From Cutaneotrichosporon cavernicola (taxonomy: Eukaryota; Basidiomycota; Tremellomycetes; Trichosporonales; Trichosporonaceae): a DNA stretch of 64,000 bases. This document shows, piece after piece, positions 1-11,538 of the stretch. How positions within the stretch are numbered: the stretch's first letter is position 1; every line of letters starts with the position of its first letter. The notes under the pieces were generated by a model. It ran no database searches and was not told where the DNA came from. It saw only the letters and a program-made list of their open reading frames with translations. The translations under genes and the position numbers were made by a program. The stretch spans positions 3,162,001-3,226,000 of the forward strand of contig NC_083394.1 in the NCBI RefSeq assembly GCF_030864355.1, read 5' to 3'.

Positions 1-707
1 ATGCGCCGCGCAATGAGCTGGCACAGGCCGACGTACGCAATCCGCTGCCCCTCCGTCAGCAGCTCCTTGGTCGCCTGCATCTGGCTGAGTGGCGTCATCG
101 CCTTGTCCTCGTCAAAGAGGTAGCGTGTGCGCATGTGAACGTCTTCACTCTCGTTGTCCTCGTTCAGCCGGAGGCGTGTGTACTCGCCCTCGTCGACGTC
201 GGCCTTTTCACGCCACGAGTCGGTCGTGAGCATGTCAGGCTCGAGCTCGAGGCGCACGCCGGTCGCATTCGACATGGCCGCCGCCTCCTTCTCGTCAACG
301 TCAAGTCGCGCTGGTGGGCGGAAACCATATCGCTTGTCATCGATGGCGTCTAGTTCGGATGTAAAGTCGTCGGAGCGGACGACCGGCATATCTGGAGGCG
401 TTAGCGTGAGCCAGAACGAGCTGCGCAGCACGGGCGCGGGCGCGGGTGCGGGCACAGGTGAAACGGGGCCCCCGGCTCTACGCGCGTAACTCGAGCACAG
501 CTTTTCCAAGGACGGCGAGGCTAGTACAGTTGCTGGCAGTGATGCAGGGCGGGTCGATGGGAACACGAATGCACATGTGCACGCGACACTGGGGACCAAA
601 CGCGACTCACCCTGCCACCCATCATCGTCGTCGAGATCGTCCGCCCAGCCCGAAGCCGAAGCCTTTGGCGGCGCCGCAACATTGTGCGCGCGCGGGGCGG
701 GGAGCAT
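1..707 (-). CDS. Conserved-looking hypothetical protein, 3' end cut by window
   Basis: I do not recognise this protein. It reads leftward from an ATG at 707 with exons 611-707 and 1-520. The 90-nt intron (521-610) has a GTGAGT donor and ends CTAG, and the reading frame continues across it. About 205 residues are visible and the gene runs off the left edge. The N-terminus is low-complexity with an acidic patch (WADDLDDDDGW), then a Pro-Ala stretch, then what looks like a folded region starting SSFWLTLTPPDMPVV and containing LTEGQRIAYVGL near the edge. The regular codon use and clean splice make a real gene likely. No function is assigned. No signal peptide or membrane segment is seen in the visible part. 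Confidence 0.7.
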   Translation of the reverse strand, partial: MLPAPRAHNVAAPPKASASGWADDLDDDDGWQGESRLVPSVACTCAFVFPSTRPASLPATVLASPSLEKLCSSYARRAGGPVSPVPAPAPAPVLRSSFWLTLTPPDMPVVRSDDFTSELDAIDDKRYGFRPPARLDVDEKEAAAMSNATGVRLELEPDMLTTDSWREKADVDEGEYTRLRLNEDNESEDVHMRTRYLFDEDKAMTPLSQMQATKELLTEGQRIAYVGLCQLIARR

Positions 708-906
708 GGCGCGATTGTTGTTGCCTGTTGTTCAGAGAGATGAGATGGATGAAGATATCAAGATGGGTTGAGCGGCGAATCGACGTGGTGTGGTCATTCA
801 AATTGACCCTGGCATCCCTTACCCCGCACAAATACCCCACGTCATCCTCCTCGTTGTACGAGCCATCACTCAAAATACATCAGACGATGTCCTGGTTTAT
901 GATATG

Positions 907-2206
907 CTATGCTATCCCTACGCCTCCCACCCAGATCTCGATCTCTCCACGATCTTCAGCGCCCTGCACCGTGTCCACCATCACTGTCCCAATCCCACGA
1001 TCCCTCAGCATTGACCACAGCTCCCGCTCGCCTGGGTCGCGCTGCTTGTACGAGAGCAGCAGTCGCGGCGGCCCACCGTCCACCTTAGCCTTCAGTAGCC
1101 TCTCCAGTGTTCCAACCAACGCGGGGAACGACGCAGTGTTATATGTCACGTCAGCCGCAAGCACAACGGGTATGTTTGCCGCGAATTTAGGCAGCGGCGC
1201 GTCCCAGTCGAGCACATCCGCCTCTACCCGCTGCGCGACATTGTTGAGCGCGACGTTTTCGCGCATGATCTCCATCGCAGAGTCTGCGTCAGCTGGAAGC
1301 CAAGAACGGATGGCTCACCAAGATCCGTCGCTGTGACTTTGGCCTTGGGGTCGAGGAGGGCGAGCGCGATACCGACCAGCCCCGTTCCGCTGCCGAGTTC
1401 CAATGACCGTGCTCCGCGTAGGCGGGTGAGCACCTCACGCGCCTGTGTGTTCTGATGCCTCTCGTTGAGCCAACGGAAGAGCCAGGACGCGAGTGCCAGT
1501 CCCGAGTCCCATACTTTCTGCCGTCAGCTGGCGCACTAGACACAGGTAGCTCACCTTGTCGAGGTCGAAGCTCGTCTGTTCGACGAGCTTGAGCTGGGCT
1601 TCCGATGTACCGGGAGGGAGGGGCCACGCGCGCGTGATACGCGTCTGCTTAGCCTCCTCCTTGGCCTTGCCGTTCTCCTTGGCCTTGCCTTTCTTCTCCT
1701 CCCGCTTCACCTTTGCCTTTCCCTTCTTGTCGGTGCCGACACCACGCACAGGCCCGGCCTGTGGTGGTTCGCCGGCGCGCAGCTCAATCGCCTCGCTCCA
1801 CACTCCCATGACAGGCACCACCGCCTCCGACAGAGAGAGCAATGGTGCCTCGAGCGCGTGCGGCGGGGAGAACAGACCCAGGCGCCATCTTTCGCCAGCC
1901 CGCGCGGTGCGGGGCAATGGTACCGTAAGCGGCCGGTACGTGGATGCTGGCGGATCGAAAATCGTGAGTTCGGCAGGCTTGGTCGTTACAGGCCGAGCGA
2001 CGCGCTGCCAGACGTAGGAGATGGGAGTGGGTTCCTCACGCAATCTAATGTCAGCGGCTCACCAATGGCAAGTATCGAGCCGCCAAAGGGTAGTAGACCC
2101 ACTCTGTGCGCAGGTCGTTGGCGACCTGTGGCGTGATGACGACTCCATCGCTCGGAAGAGTAAGGCCAACTGGTGGTGGGCGGAGGAAGGAGATGTACCA
2201 GTACAT
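907..2206 (-). CDS. Family-16 (METTL21/22-like) protein lysine methyltransferase
   Basis: This is a predicted SAM-dependent methyltransferase of the seven-beta-strand class that includes METTL21/22 and yeast EFM enzymes; these methylate lysines on translation or chromatin proteins. Exons are 2103-2206, 1555-2044, 1319-1517 and 907-1283 (389 aa). The introns are 58, 37 and 35 nt. Motif I is SLELGSGTGLVG, followed by an acidic residue at the next strand end (TATDL); the post-motif reads VVLAADVTYN, which fits the family DxxY position. The N-terminus MYWYISFLRPPP and a lysine-rich low-complexity insert precede the core. An in-frame ATG at 2266 would add 20 residues; I prefer 2206 because the protein homology-like start lies there. 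The substrate cannot be told from sequence. Confidence 0.85.
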
Positions 2207-2264
2207 GGCGAATGACAAGATGAGCGGATCTGAAATTTCGATTGTTGACAACAATACCTCCACC

Positions 2265-3185
2265 ATGCTGGGCTTAGGGCTCGAATACCTCTCGTCCAGC
2301 GACGATAGTGACCGCGAGTCAACTCCAAAGAGGCGAGCTCGACTGAAGCTATGAGCTGACAGCAGGCGTAAGGTATCGAGTTCATCCCCCTCAGCCACGG
2401 AGAAAGCACCAGTGGAGAAACCCGCCCCTGGCCTGAAGCGAATCCGCAAGCTGCCTTCCCTCCCATCCACCTTTGACTCGGCGTCGGCGGCGCACAACAA
2501 CCCGTCCGCACACCAGGGCCGCGTAAGGTCCCGACCCTTCGCCGACGGTGACTATTACGCCCACGTCTACGTCGAGCTCGATGTCTCGGCTCCTCTTCGG
2601 CGCACCATCGACGCCACTCTCGCGGAGGCCTCCTCTACCTGTGAGGTTCATGCCCTAGTCCCCACCGACGGAAAGCTGCACGTCTCTCTCTCCCATCCCC
2701 TCCCTCTCCGTCGTGATGCGGTGAAATCTTTTCCCTCTACCCTTTCCCGCACCCTCTCAGGTGCCGGGGCGTTCTCGCTGAGCCTGGCCGGCGCGCCAGT
2801 CGTATACTACAACACCCTGGGCGGCCCGACTCAAGCGGCCGGGCGCGGAAAGCCAACCCCCGGCGCTCGCGCGTTCCTCGGCCTCCGTGTCGGTGCGGGG
2901 GCTAGGGAGCTCGCAGACCTACTCGGTAAGCAAGAGGGCGTGCTGGCCAAGATGCACCTGCCTCTGTATCATGCTCAGCCCGAGTTTCACGCGAGCTTCG
3001 GATGGGCGCTGTGTCCCTCTCCACAGGAAGGAGGAGATATCAATCCAGAGGCCACGCCCTTCCCCGTTGGCCTCGTCGCGCGTCTTGCTCAGCACACCGA
3101 TCCCGTGCTCGCCGAGCATCCGGGCTGGCACGTGGGCGCGCTGTGCGTCAAGGTCGCCAAGGACGTCACGCGCATCCAGTTGTAG
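2265..3185 (+). CDS. USB1: U6 snRNA 3'-5' phosphodiesterase USB1
   Basis: USB1 trims and caps the oligo(U) tail of U6 snRNA with a terminal (cyclic) phosphate, stabilising U6 for splicing; it acts in the nucleus. The protein belongs to the 2H phosphoesterase superfamily, and both catalytic H-x-S motifs are visible: LHVSLSH (about residue 122) and FHASFGW (about residue 225). The likely model is exons 2265-2317 and 2366-3185 (290 aa), with a 48-nt intron. Exon 1 encodes a Ser-Asp-rich start typical of the family. The donor (GTCAAC) is weak, so the first junction is uncertain; the exon 2 frame has no ATG of its own, so some upstream exon is needed. The gene is head to head with the methyltransferase at 907-2206. 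Confidence 0.88.
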
Positions 3186-3760
3186 AGTCAATGTGGATCA
3201 CGATATGGTCTTGAGCTCCATGTCCATGTCGTGTCCCATTAGATTGCACGCCAGAGTGCACGTCACCATTTGGCATGTTGGTCGCGCCAAGGCCAGATGT
3301 CCGGTAATCTATAATACTAGGGCCGGGTATTCCACGCAGTCTGCAGCGTGGTAAGGACCGAGAGTCGGCTGGTGGCTGCAGTCCGCGGCCGATGGGACGC
3401 CACAACGAAGGACGTATGGTGGGCGGGTATGCATGCATCGCGTGGCGAGAAGGACCTGCCTGTGCATGCCAGACCCTCCAGCCAACGAACGGTATGCCGT
3501 TGTGCACCTTGATGGGAGCGGAGAGACACCGAAGGGTAAGTATGAGAGAGAGAGACACGGCTACACCGGCATTCGGCAACCGGGCGGACATGACCGGTCA
3601 CCCCAGCTTGCTCCAACAGACCCTCAAAGCCCACCAACAACCGGCCAGGGGGGTCATCCTTGTACCGGACCTTCTGGGATTGCAAGGCAAATACTTAACC
3701 AGACACAGCACGGCGACAGCGCTACTCTCCATCTTCCCACACTCTCATTCACTAGTAATC
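3186..3760. other. Intergenic region, 575 nt, USB1 to FOX2-like gene
   Basis: No gene is seen. It holds the USB1 3' end and the promoter and leader of the dehydrogenase gene. A short GA-rich run lies near 3541-3560. I see no RNA gene. Confidence 0.6.
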
Positions 3761-5615
3761 ATGGGCCTCGACTTCAAGGACCTCGTTGTCGTCATCACCG
3801 GCGGTGGTGGTGCCCTTGGGCGCTCGTGAGTACCATCCCGCTCAGTCCCAAGCCTCGCTCGTCACTGGGATCGCCGCTGATACCAGCTACGCCCTCATGT
3901 ACGGCCGCGGCGGCGGCAAGGTCGTCATCAACGACGTCTCGCAGGAGGCTGCTGAGAAGGTCGCCGCCGAGGTTCGCCAGGTTGGCGGCCAGGCTGCTGT
4001 CTCTGTCGGCTCGGTCATGGACGGCGAGAAGATTATCGGCGACGCCGTCAAGGCGTTCGGCACCGTCCACGTCCTGATCAACAACGCCGGTATCCTTCGC
4101 GACAAGTCGTTCCGCAACATGACCCAGAAGGAGTTTGACGAGGTCTACGACATCCACGTCAAGGGCGCCTACTACATCACCAAGGCTGTTTGGCCCCTCT
4201 TCCGTGCCCAGAAGTTTGGCCGCGTTGTCAACACCGCTTCCCCCGCCGGCATCTACGGCAATGGAGGCCAGACCAACTACTCGGGCGCCAAGATGGCTCT
4301 CATCACCTTTGCGCAGGTCCTCAACGCCGAGGGCGTCAAGTACAACATCAAGGCGAACACCATCGCTCCCCTCGCCGCCTCGCAGATGACCGCTACGGTT
4401 ATGACCCCCGAGGTTCTCTCGCACCTTAGCCCCGAGCACATCGCTCCCCTTGTTGGTGTTCTTACCGCTCGCAATGGCCCCGACGTCGGCGGTCGCCTCT
4501 TCGAGGTCGGCGCTGGCTTCTACGGCGAGGTCAAGTGGCAGCAGTCCGAGGGCCACGTCTTCAAGGCCGACGACAGCTTCACTCCCAACGCTGTCGACGT
4601 TGCCTGGCCCAAGGTCAAGGACTTTAGCAAGGGCGCGACGTTCCCCGGCAAGAGCGACGGCCCCAAGATGATGGAGATTGTCAAGCTCCAGCCCCAGCTC
4701 AAGCCCAATCCCCAGGGCCCCTCGGTCGCCAACAGCTTCAAGGGGTACACCGTCCTTATTACCGGTGCCGGTGCCGGTCTTGGTGCCGCCTACGCCCGCT
4801 ACTTTGCCCAGTATGGTGCCAACGTTGCTGTCAACGACATCAACGCCGCCGCGGCCCTCAAGGTCGTTGACGAGGTTAACCGCCTCGGAGGTGTCGGTAT
4901 CGCCGCTGTCGGCAGCGTTGAGGAGCCCGAGGCGATTGTCAAGGCTGTCATCGACCGCTTCGGCACCGTCCACGCTCTCATCAACAACGCCGGTATCCTC
5001 CGTGACAAGGCGTTCATCAACACCACTCCCGAGATCTTTAACTCGGTGTTTGACATCCACGTCCGCGGCTCGTGGAAGATGGCAAAGGCTGTCTGGCCCT
5101 ACATGTACAAGCAGCAGTTCGGGCGTATCCTCAACACCTCGTCTCCCAACGGTGTGACCGGTGTCCACGGCCAGGCCAACTACGGCACTGCCAAGGCCGC
5201 CATCATCGGCTTCACGCGTGCTCTTGCCATCGAGGGCCGCAAGAACAACATCTACGTCAACGCAATGTGCCCCTCTGCCGGCACTGCCATGACCGCCACC
5301 GTCTGGACCCAGGAGCTCCTTGACACGTTCAAGCCCGACTTTGTTGCCCCTATCTCGGCATACCTCGCCTCGCCGCTCTGCCACGACAACGGCGTCATCA
5401 TCAAGGCGTTTGGTGGTCTCGCGGCCGAGTACCGCTGGATGCGCACCGGCGGTTTCTACTTCCCCAACGACCGCCCCGCAACGGCTGACCAGCTCGCCGC
5501 CAAGTGGGACATCGTCACCAAGGTCGACGGTCGTGCCATCTTCCCCTCCCACCCTGGAGAGGCACGTGCCCCCATCACCGCCAACTTCTCCAACCAGCGC
5601 GGCGCGCGTCTCTAA
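3761..5615 (+). CDS. Tandem-domain peroxisomal (3R)-hydroxyacyl-CoA dehydrogenase (FOX2-like, no hydratase domain)
   Basis: In fungi the FOX2/MFE-2 enzyme of peroxisomal beta-oxidation normally has two SDR dehydrogenase domains and a C-terminal hydratase-2 (hot-dog) domain, about 900 aa. Here exons 3761-3825 and 3887-5615 give 597 aa, exactly the two SDR domains. Domain A (about 1-290) has the glycine-rich ITGGGGALG loop, NNAGILRD, and Ser-Tyr-Lys catalytic residues near SPAG (about 139) and YSGAK (about 152). Domain B (about 310-580) has ITGAGAGLG, NNAGILRD, SSPNG (about 440) and YGTAK (about 452). Both look active. The protein stops at ...GARL; the final ARL fits the PTS1 consensus, so it probably enters peroxisomes alone. 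The hydratase would then be a separate gene elsewhere. The 61-nt intron has GTGAGT and CCAG. Confidence 0.93.
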
Positions 5616-6271
5616 GCTGTGTCCTAGGTGTGGCGATGTAGATAGAAGCCTCAGCAGTCCGGGTATATGCATGGGTTGTAGTTCTGACAAGAGATGGAGG
5701 TTGTAAGAGGGAGGGGGGATGACCGGGGGACGCGATGAGGCAGATATTCAGGACGAACAGCAGCGCAGTGTCGATGGGAGCAACGTCCCAAGAGAGAGCA
5801 GAACGGACGATGAGATGGTTGACCTCACTGTCATCGCTTCCAATAGGCCATGAGCTGTAGTGTAATCATGCTCGGCCTCGTGAATGCAGAGGCACAGAGG
5901 CGCGCGGTCGTGTACGGTCGATCCACGACGCGATGACGGGGCTTATTGACAGCCAAGTAGGACAAGACCAGCGCCCGCCCATGCCGCCCATTAACCGGGA
6001 TAGCCTTTCGGCGCTGCGTTGCTCCGTACAGTTTATTACCGGGGGGTAAGTCGATGATCATCTCCAAAATGGTTGAATGAGCCGAACTCCTAAACTGTTA
6101 AAACATTCCATTCACTTGCCACTGACGCAATATTGTCACGGGGGAACAAACGCGGCCAGTCCTAGCAGTCGTATCCAGCCAAGAACGCCACGCCAAGGCA
6201 AGTTCAACTCGAACAACTAACAACCAACTTCCAACTGCCTTGCGATGTAACCACCTCCCATCTCCCTCAGC
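5616..6271. other. Intergenic region, 656 nt
   Basis: This is the spacer between two rightward genes. Only short, unconvincing reading frames occur on either strand. I see no RNA gene or mobile element. Confidence 0.5.
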
Positions 6272-8597
6272 ATGCAAGACCTGGACCAGGACCCCGACAC
6301 CGAGAAGAGGAGGGAGCGCGTACCCGTGGATCGCCGCACCTCAATGCCCGTTCCGGAACCACTCACCCTCCGACCGCACATTCTTCAAGACATCCATGAG
6401 CATCCTCCATCGCGCTCAAGCTCCAGTTCGGACGACGACGACGACGACGACTCAGGCCGCCCGAGGGTTGATCGGCACGCGTCAGTGGCCCCAGCGTATC
6501 CTGTTATCCTGGGTCGGCGGAGGACGAAATACGTGCGTTTGCCACTCCTCATGCGCCCGTTGTTGGACCCACACGGGGCGTGGTTACGGATCGAGGATAC
6601 CGCTACCACTTGGTTGAGCTTGTTTTATGGTAGGAGGGTCGGAGGGTTGGGCTGATGCCAGATCTGGCCGTTGGAGCTATCCTCTCCGCGTTTAATGGGA
6701 GCCATGAGTTGCAGACGCCTGGGGAGATGCCGAGCTACTTTGGGTACGTGCACACGCCCGCGATTGCCATTGTGATTGCGGCTTCCCTCCCTACGCCGCT
6801 GACTCACCCCCAGGTACTACGTGGTCATCGTGAGCCTCTGGACCACACAACTACATTACGATATACGGTACGAGGGCGACGACGCCGTCCACCGCCTCCT
6901 CAAACCACTCCACCTCCTTCTATTCGTCTATATAGGCGCGGCTTCGGGGGGATGGGACCTGTCGCGCTTAACCGTCCCGACACTAGAGATGAGCAGTACC
7001 GAAGCTGTCGCCCACTCTTTGGCAGGTGACAGTTTCCTAACTGTCGCAATAGCTGTTGCGCTCCACCGTGCCCTCCTAGCAGCCCAATATGTCATGGGTA
7101 CGACTCTTCTCCCAATCTGACCCACCCCGCCGCAAGCTGACATCAGTGGTTGTGCTGGGAAAGAAGGCCGGCCGGCCTGTTTCCTCGCCAGCACTCTTTG
7201 CCGCCTCGTTTGCGATTACCTGCATCTTCGCCGTACTAGCCGCCACTATCCCGGCTCGAAATACTGGACTTGCTGCCGCCAAGATCGTCCTCATGTACGC
7301 TAGCGTACTTGTGGATATGGGGGCTATTCTGGTTCAGGTCATCTGGGGGGTACAAGTGCCAGTTAGGTGGCATAGCGTTGCTGAGCGGTATGGGAGTCTT
7401 ACCCTCATTATTCTTGGACAGGGGTTTAGCAATCTCACGACAGTCTTCCAGAACTCCCTTTCGGGGTTGGGACAGCATGATACGGCGACGTACGCGCAGG
7501 TGTTTCTCGGTGCGTCCGGCTCTTCTCCCCTCCCCTCCCCTCTCTCAACTGCGTTCACGCCCGCCCGGTCCCTCTAACCCCAGCCATCGGGGTCATGTAC
7601 GACCTCTGGTCGTTCCTATTCGCACATTTTCGCCAAGAAGTTCCCGTGGACGCTGGCCGCACATGGCTATATGAAATCATCCACTTTCCCCTCCACTTCT
7701 CCATGCTGCTGCTCCTCTTCGGCATGGTCAACACGGTATCCATCAACAGCTTTGCCTTTGGTATCGTCGACGCCGGCAACATGTTCTTCACCGCCGTCTC
7801 CTACGCCCAGAACAATCAACCCCTTGCCTCTCCCGCAATCCGGAGAATAGCCATCAACCTAAACCGCCTAAACACGAACCCAGACTTTGAAGCCCAGTAC
7901 ACTATATTGCAGGGCATGGCGAATGGCACCATCGCAGGCGATGTGGAACTCGAGGCATACACGTACCTCGCGCAATTACTATACGCAGCCTGCCAATCGA
8001 GCAGTATCGTTGTCGACAGTGAGGCCGATGCCCTCCTCGGTCAGCTCTACCAGGTTGACCAGAACGCCACGGCTGCTGGGTTTGATATCGAGGAAATGCG
8101 GGTATACGCCGCATTCCTGGGAATCGAGGCGCTCACAAGTATCGTGCGTTCCGCCCTCAAACGGACGTTATGGCTCTATCCCGCCGCCGGAATTACACTC
8201 ATTCTCTGCGCGATGAGGAGCATGACGCGGTACCACTTTAAAGGCGCGACACATTGGGTCGTGCATGGTCTCCAGTTGAGCGTCGGGACGTGTGTTGCCC
8301 TCCTGGGCCTACTTGGACTGGGAAGTGGCGACGTCAAGGTCAACTGGTACAAGGACGAGCTGCAAGTCTACCGACCGCTGTACAGTGTCGTGTTCCAGAA
8401 TATGGCCCTCGCGATCGTGTTTATCGCATACACATCCGTTGTGCTTGGAGCTGCGGTTAGTCACGGCAATGAAACTGCGCTGATACCAGATGTGGATTGA
8501 GGTCACCGAGCACAAGGACAAGTTGAAAGAGTGGTGGCGGAAGCGGTTCGGAAAATCAACCCCAGCCGAAGACGAGGTAGAAGAGGAGGCGTCATAG
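6272..8597 (+). CDS. LtrA-like multi-pass membrane protein
   Basis: The protein resembles the low-temperature-requirement A (LtrA) family, multi-pass membrane proteins whose molecular role in fungi is not known. Six exons (6272-6629, 6662-6743, 6814-7097, 7147-7509, 7584-8455, 8490-8597) join to 688 aa in one frame; introns are 32, 70, 49, 74 and 34 nt. The cytosolic-looking N-terminus has a Ser run and seven consecutive Asp. The family signature starts at ATTWLSLFYDLAVGA, where the Asp is made across the first junction. Roughly eight to ten hydrophobic segments follow, with a long hydrophilic stretch in the second half. The C-terminus is charged (Lys/Arg then Glu). Function and localisation are unassigned. 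Confidence 0.82.
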
Positions 8598-9818
8598 GCT
8601 TATTTTTGTTCGGGGAATGCATGTGTACAGTACACGTACACGCTCGGCCCAAGGCCGTCAAAGACTGTTGTGCGTTGATCGTTGCTCGCAAAACGGAGAT
8701 ATGGTCATGGTCATCCATTCGTCATCTATGATAGACAGGGTGCCTCAGCTCTGTTGGATAATTAGTCACCGTGGAGTGTGGAATGAGAAAATGCTCGCCG
8801 CCGGCCATCGACGTCAGAAGTGTCATTCAGCATTCAGCATTCAGCATTCAGATTCAGTGATGTGGTCAGCCAGTTCTGATTGTGACAAGTGCCACCTTGC
8901 ACCTGCACCTGCTTGATGCCTCGCCAATCCAATCCCCGGCGACTGTCAAGAAGCGCCGATCATCCTATCCTAATTACAAGGGACGCCACAACGTCGTTGC
9001 CCACCTTGTTACCTTTGAGCGACCAGACCAGACCGACCTCCCGTCGGCTCTACTTATTCACTCCTGAAGGTCATGTATCGCCGCCTGGCGCAAGGCGGGG
9101 CTACCTTCCCGGCCACGTGGTCCGGATGTCGGGTATGACTAAGCCGTGGCTCCAGGGTGATAGACTGTAGTGCGGATGTAGTCCGACCAGTGAAAACGTC
9201 GGAAGCTCCGACCTTGCAATGCTTGACTAAGGTAATGGTGTCATGGTCATTGGGCTCTTCATTGCGCTCAGACATCCGGCTCACGGATTACTGGGCCGGA
9301 TGTTGTTTGGAATGTCAGCACATCGAACGAGTTACGGGCGCGGCGAGCCGGACATGGACCAGGACAGTATAGTACCCAGTGTTCCACTTGTCAGCTTGCC
9401 ACTTGCCGCAAGCCGCTTGCCGCAAGCCGTAAGCCGGCTAATACATTATTGTCCATCTGGTTGTATGCATCCTCAATCTCCCCCACTTCGACTTTGACTA
9501 CTCTACATACTCACTTGCATTCTACCACTGACCTAGCTCCTCATCATCATCAACGTTTTACTCTTCAGTAGTCGTTCGGCGGCTTGAATCAGAACTCGGC
9601 TGGAAATCGTCCCTCGGCTTTCCCCGCTTTTCCTTTTACTCCACCCAAAAGGAATCCCTACCAAGGTTACAAAGGGCAAGCCAACACATTAGCCAACCAC
9701 CACCCGATCTACTTCCCCCCCTTCCTCGAGCGAGTCACAGGACCCATTCATCTCCACCTACCCCTCATCCCTCTACATCCTCCAACTTGCTCTTGCATCC
9801 CATCTCTGGGACACGACA
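8598..9818. other. Intergenic region, 1.2 kb, upstream of RIB1
   Basis: No gene is supported. It includes a CATTCAG heptamer repeat (8824-8857) and, near 9404-9440, repeated TTGCCGCAAGCC-type inverted words. The part from about 9450 is pyrimidine-rich and probably carries the RIB1 promoter and leader. Confidence 0.5.
8824..8857. repeat. Heptamer tandem repeat (CATTCAG)
   Basis: Four perfect head-to-tail copies of CATTCAG are followed by a partial fifth copy. It lies in intergenic DNA and looks like a simple minisatellite. Confidence 0.9.
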
Positions 9819-11538
9819 ATGGACGTCGTCCTCCCCACTCCCCCAGCACAAGTACAGCAGTTCTCTCACCACCGGCCACCTTCTCACCACATTGCAAAGG
9901 CCGACCTCGACTTTTTGTCTCTAATCTCCTCCGACTCTCCCTCCGGTAACTCATCCCCGGCCACCACCGGCAGTAGTAGGAAAGGCAATACACGCGACCA
10001 GGCATTCGACGCTCTCCTCCTTCAGGCCGTTATCGCAGGCAGCGCAGCCGACCTCACACGCCATCACATTGCTCACGGTGCCATCATGAACACGGGCGCC
10101 TACGCATCCTGCGACCAGAGCCGTCCCTCCACCCCCAATGGCCGGCCCGTTCCTAATCGGCAACCTCAGCAGCAGTCGCAGCCCCAGCCGGCCCCCATCC
10201 CCCCGTCTAGGCAAGCACCTCGCTCCGTTCGCCTTCAGGCCGAGGTTGCCCAGCGGGCCCAGCTCGCCGCTGCTGCAGCCCACGTACCAGTGCCCACCAA
10301 GAACAGGACACGGCGCATGTCAACTGACCCATCACCCATCGTCCAGGTCCTGCAACAGGCATCACCGGCGCACGTCAACTTTTACCACGGGCGTGGCATG
10401 CCGCTTGCCAAGCCGCAGGGCAAGGCAAGTGTGCGCTGCATGGCCCGTACGCGTGTCCCCACACCGCACGGCGAGGTGTTCCTCCACCTCTATCACAACA
10501 GCCACGACGGCAAGGACCACCTCGCCATGGTGACAGACCCCATCCAGCTCGACCCCGCCGCAAGGCGTGCCGCACCAAAGGGCCGCCGCGAGATCCGCTC
10601 GCGTACCCTCGATGCGTGTTGGCGCGACGGCGAGACGAACGTGGAGCGCGTCGTGCGCGGCGCATACGTCGGCCGGCTCCAGCCCGGGTCAGAGGGACAA
10701 GCGTCCGTCCCGAAGAGCGCAGTACAGTACGCCGCCGAGGACGCTGGGGAGTACGACGACGACAACGATGCCGACTGCCTTCCGCTCGTGCGGATTCACT
10801 CAGAGTGCTTCACGGGCGAGACGATTGGGAGCATGCGCTGCGACTGCGGCGAACAGCTCGACGAGGCGATGCGCCGTATCGCCGAGCCCCAGACTGTCGG
10901 CAAGGCCGACTACCTCCCCACGCCTGAGGCATCGCGCGCACCGAGCCCCGGCGACACGAACGGCTCATGCCCTCTGGTCCCGGGGCGTGGTGTGGTCATC
11001 TACATGCGGCAGGAGGGACGAGGCATTGGGCTACTCGAGAAGATCCGCGCCTACAACCTCCAGGATCTGGGGCACGACACGGTCACTGCCAACCTCATGC
11101 TCGGACATGGCGCTGACGAACGCTCGTATGCTGTGGCTGCCGAGATCCTCCGCGACCTCGGGCTTGCGGGCGACGAGGCGCTTGGCCGCGGCGGCGTCCG
11201 TCTCCTCACCAACAACCCTGAGAAGGTTGAGGGCCTCTCAGCCGAGGGTATCCGTATCGCCGAGCGCGTCGGCATGGTCCCCCGTGACTGGCAGTGCAAG
11301 CACTCGACGCCAAAGCGGGAAGCGATGGAGCTCGACGACGAGGAGACCGAGTATGGCGAGTGGCGGGCGAGACGCGCCGGCGTTGGGCTGCTGGGTGCGA
11401 CGACGACGCGCGGACCAGAGCTCGAGAAGTACCTTCGCACAAAGATTGAGCGGATGGGCCACAGTGAGTCATTTCAACTATGGCAGCGGCGATAGTGAGA
11501 CCATGCACTGACACACAGTGATTGAGATTCCCGAGTAG
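9819..11538 (+). CDS. RIB1: GTP cyclohydrolase II
   Basis: RIB1 opens the imidazole ring of GTP, the first step of riboflavin synthesis. Exons 9819-11463 and 11519-11538 give 554 aa; the last exon encodes only the final six or so residues. The first 180 or so residues are low-complexity (Gln/Pro/Ser). The zinc site appears as HSECFTGE (about 326) followed by [10 protein letters not shown], giving the three cysteines of the family. The GTP-binding and catalytic segment [20 protein letters not shown] begins at about residue 397, and [16 protein letters not shown] follows. An Asp-rich insert lies before the zinc site, and a roughly 25-residue insert ([11 protein letters not shown]) sits between the zinc site and the catalytic segment. 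Fungal enzymes are usually shorter, so the long N-terminus is an elaboration. Confidence 0.95.

Noticed and set aside
3786..3886. Continuous reading of the FOX2-like gene through its first intron
   Set aside because: The unspliced frame lacks the nucleotide-binding strand continuity; splicing at 3826-3886 restores GGGGALGRSYALMYG.
3795..5690. A 631-codon open frame antisense to the FOX2-like gene
   Set aside because: Same codon-bias shadow; low-complexity composition and no motifs.
5831..6067. 78-codon minus-strand frame after the FOX2-like gene
   Set aside because: No motif or gene-like composition; likely chance in a spacer.
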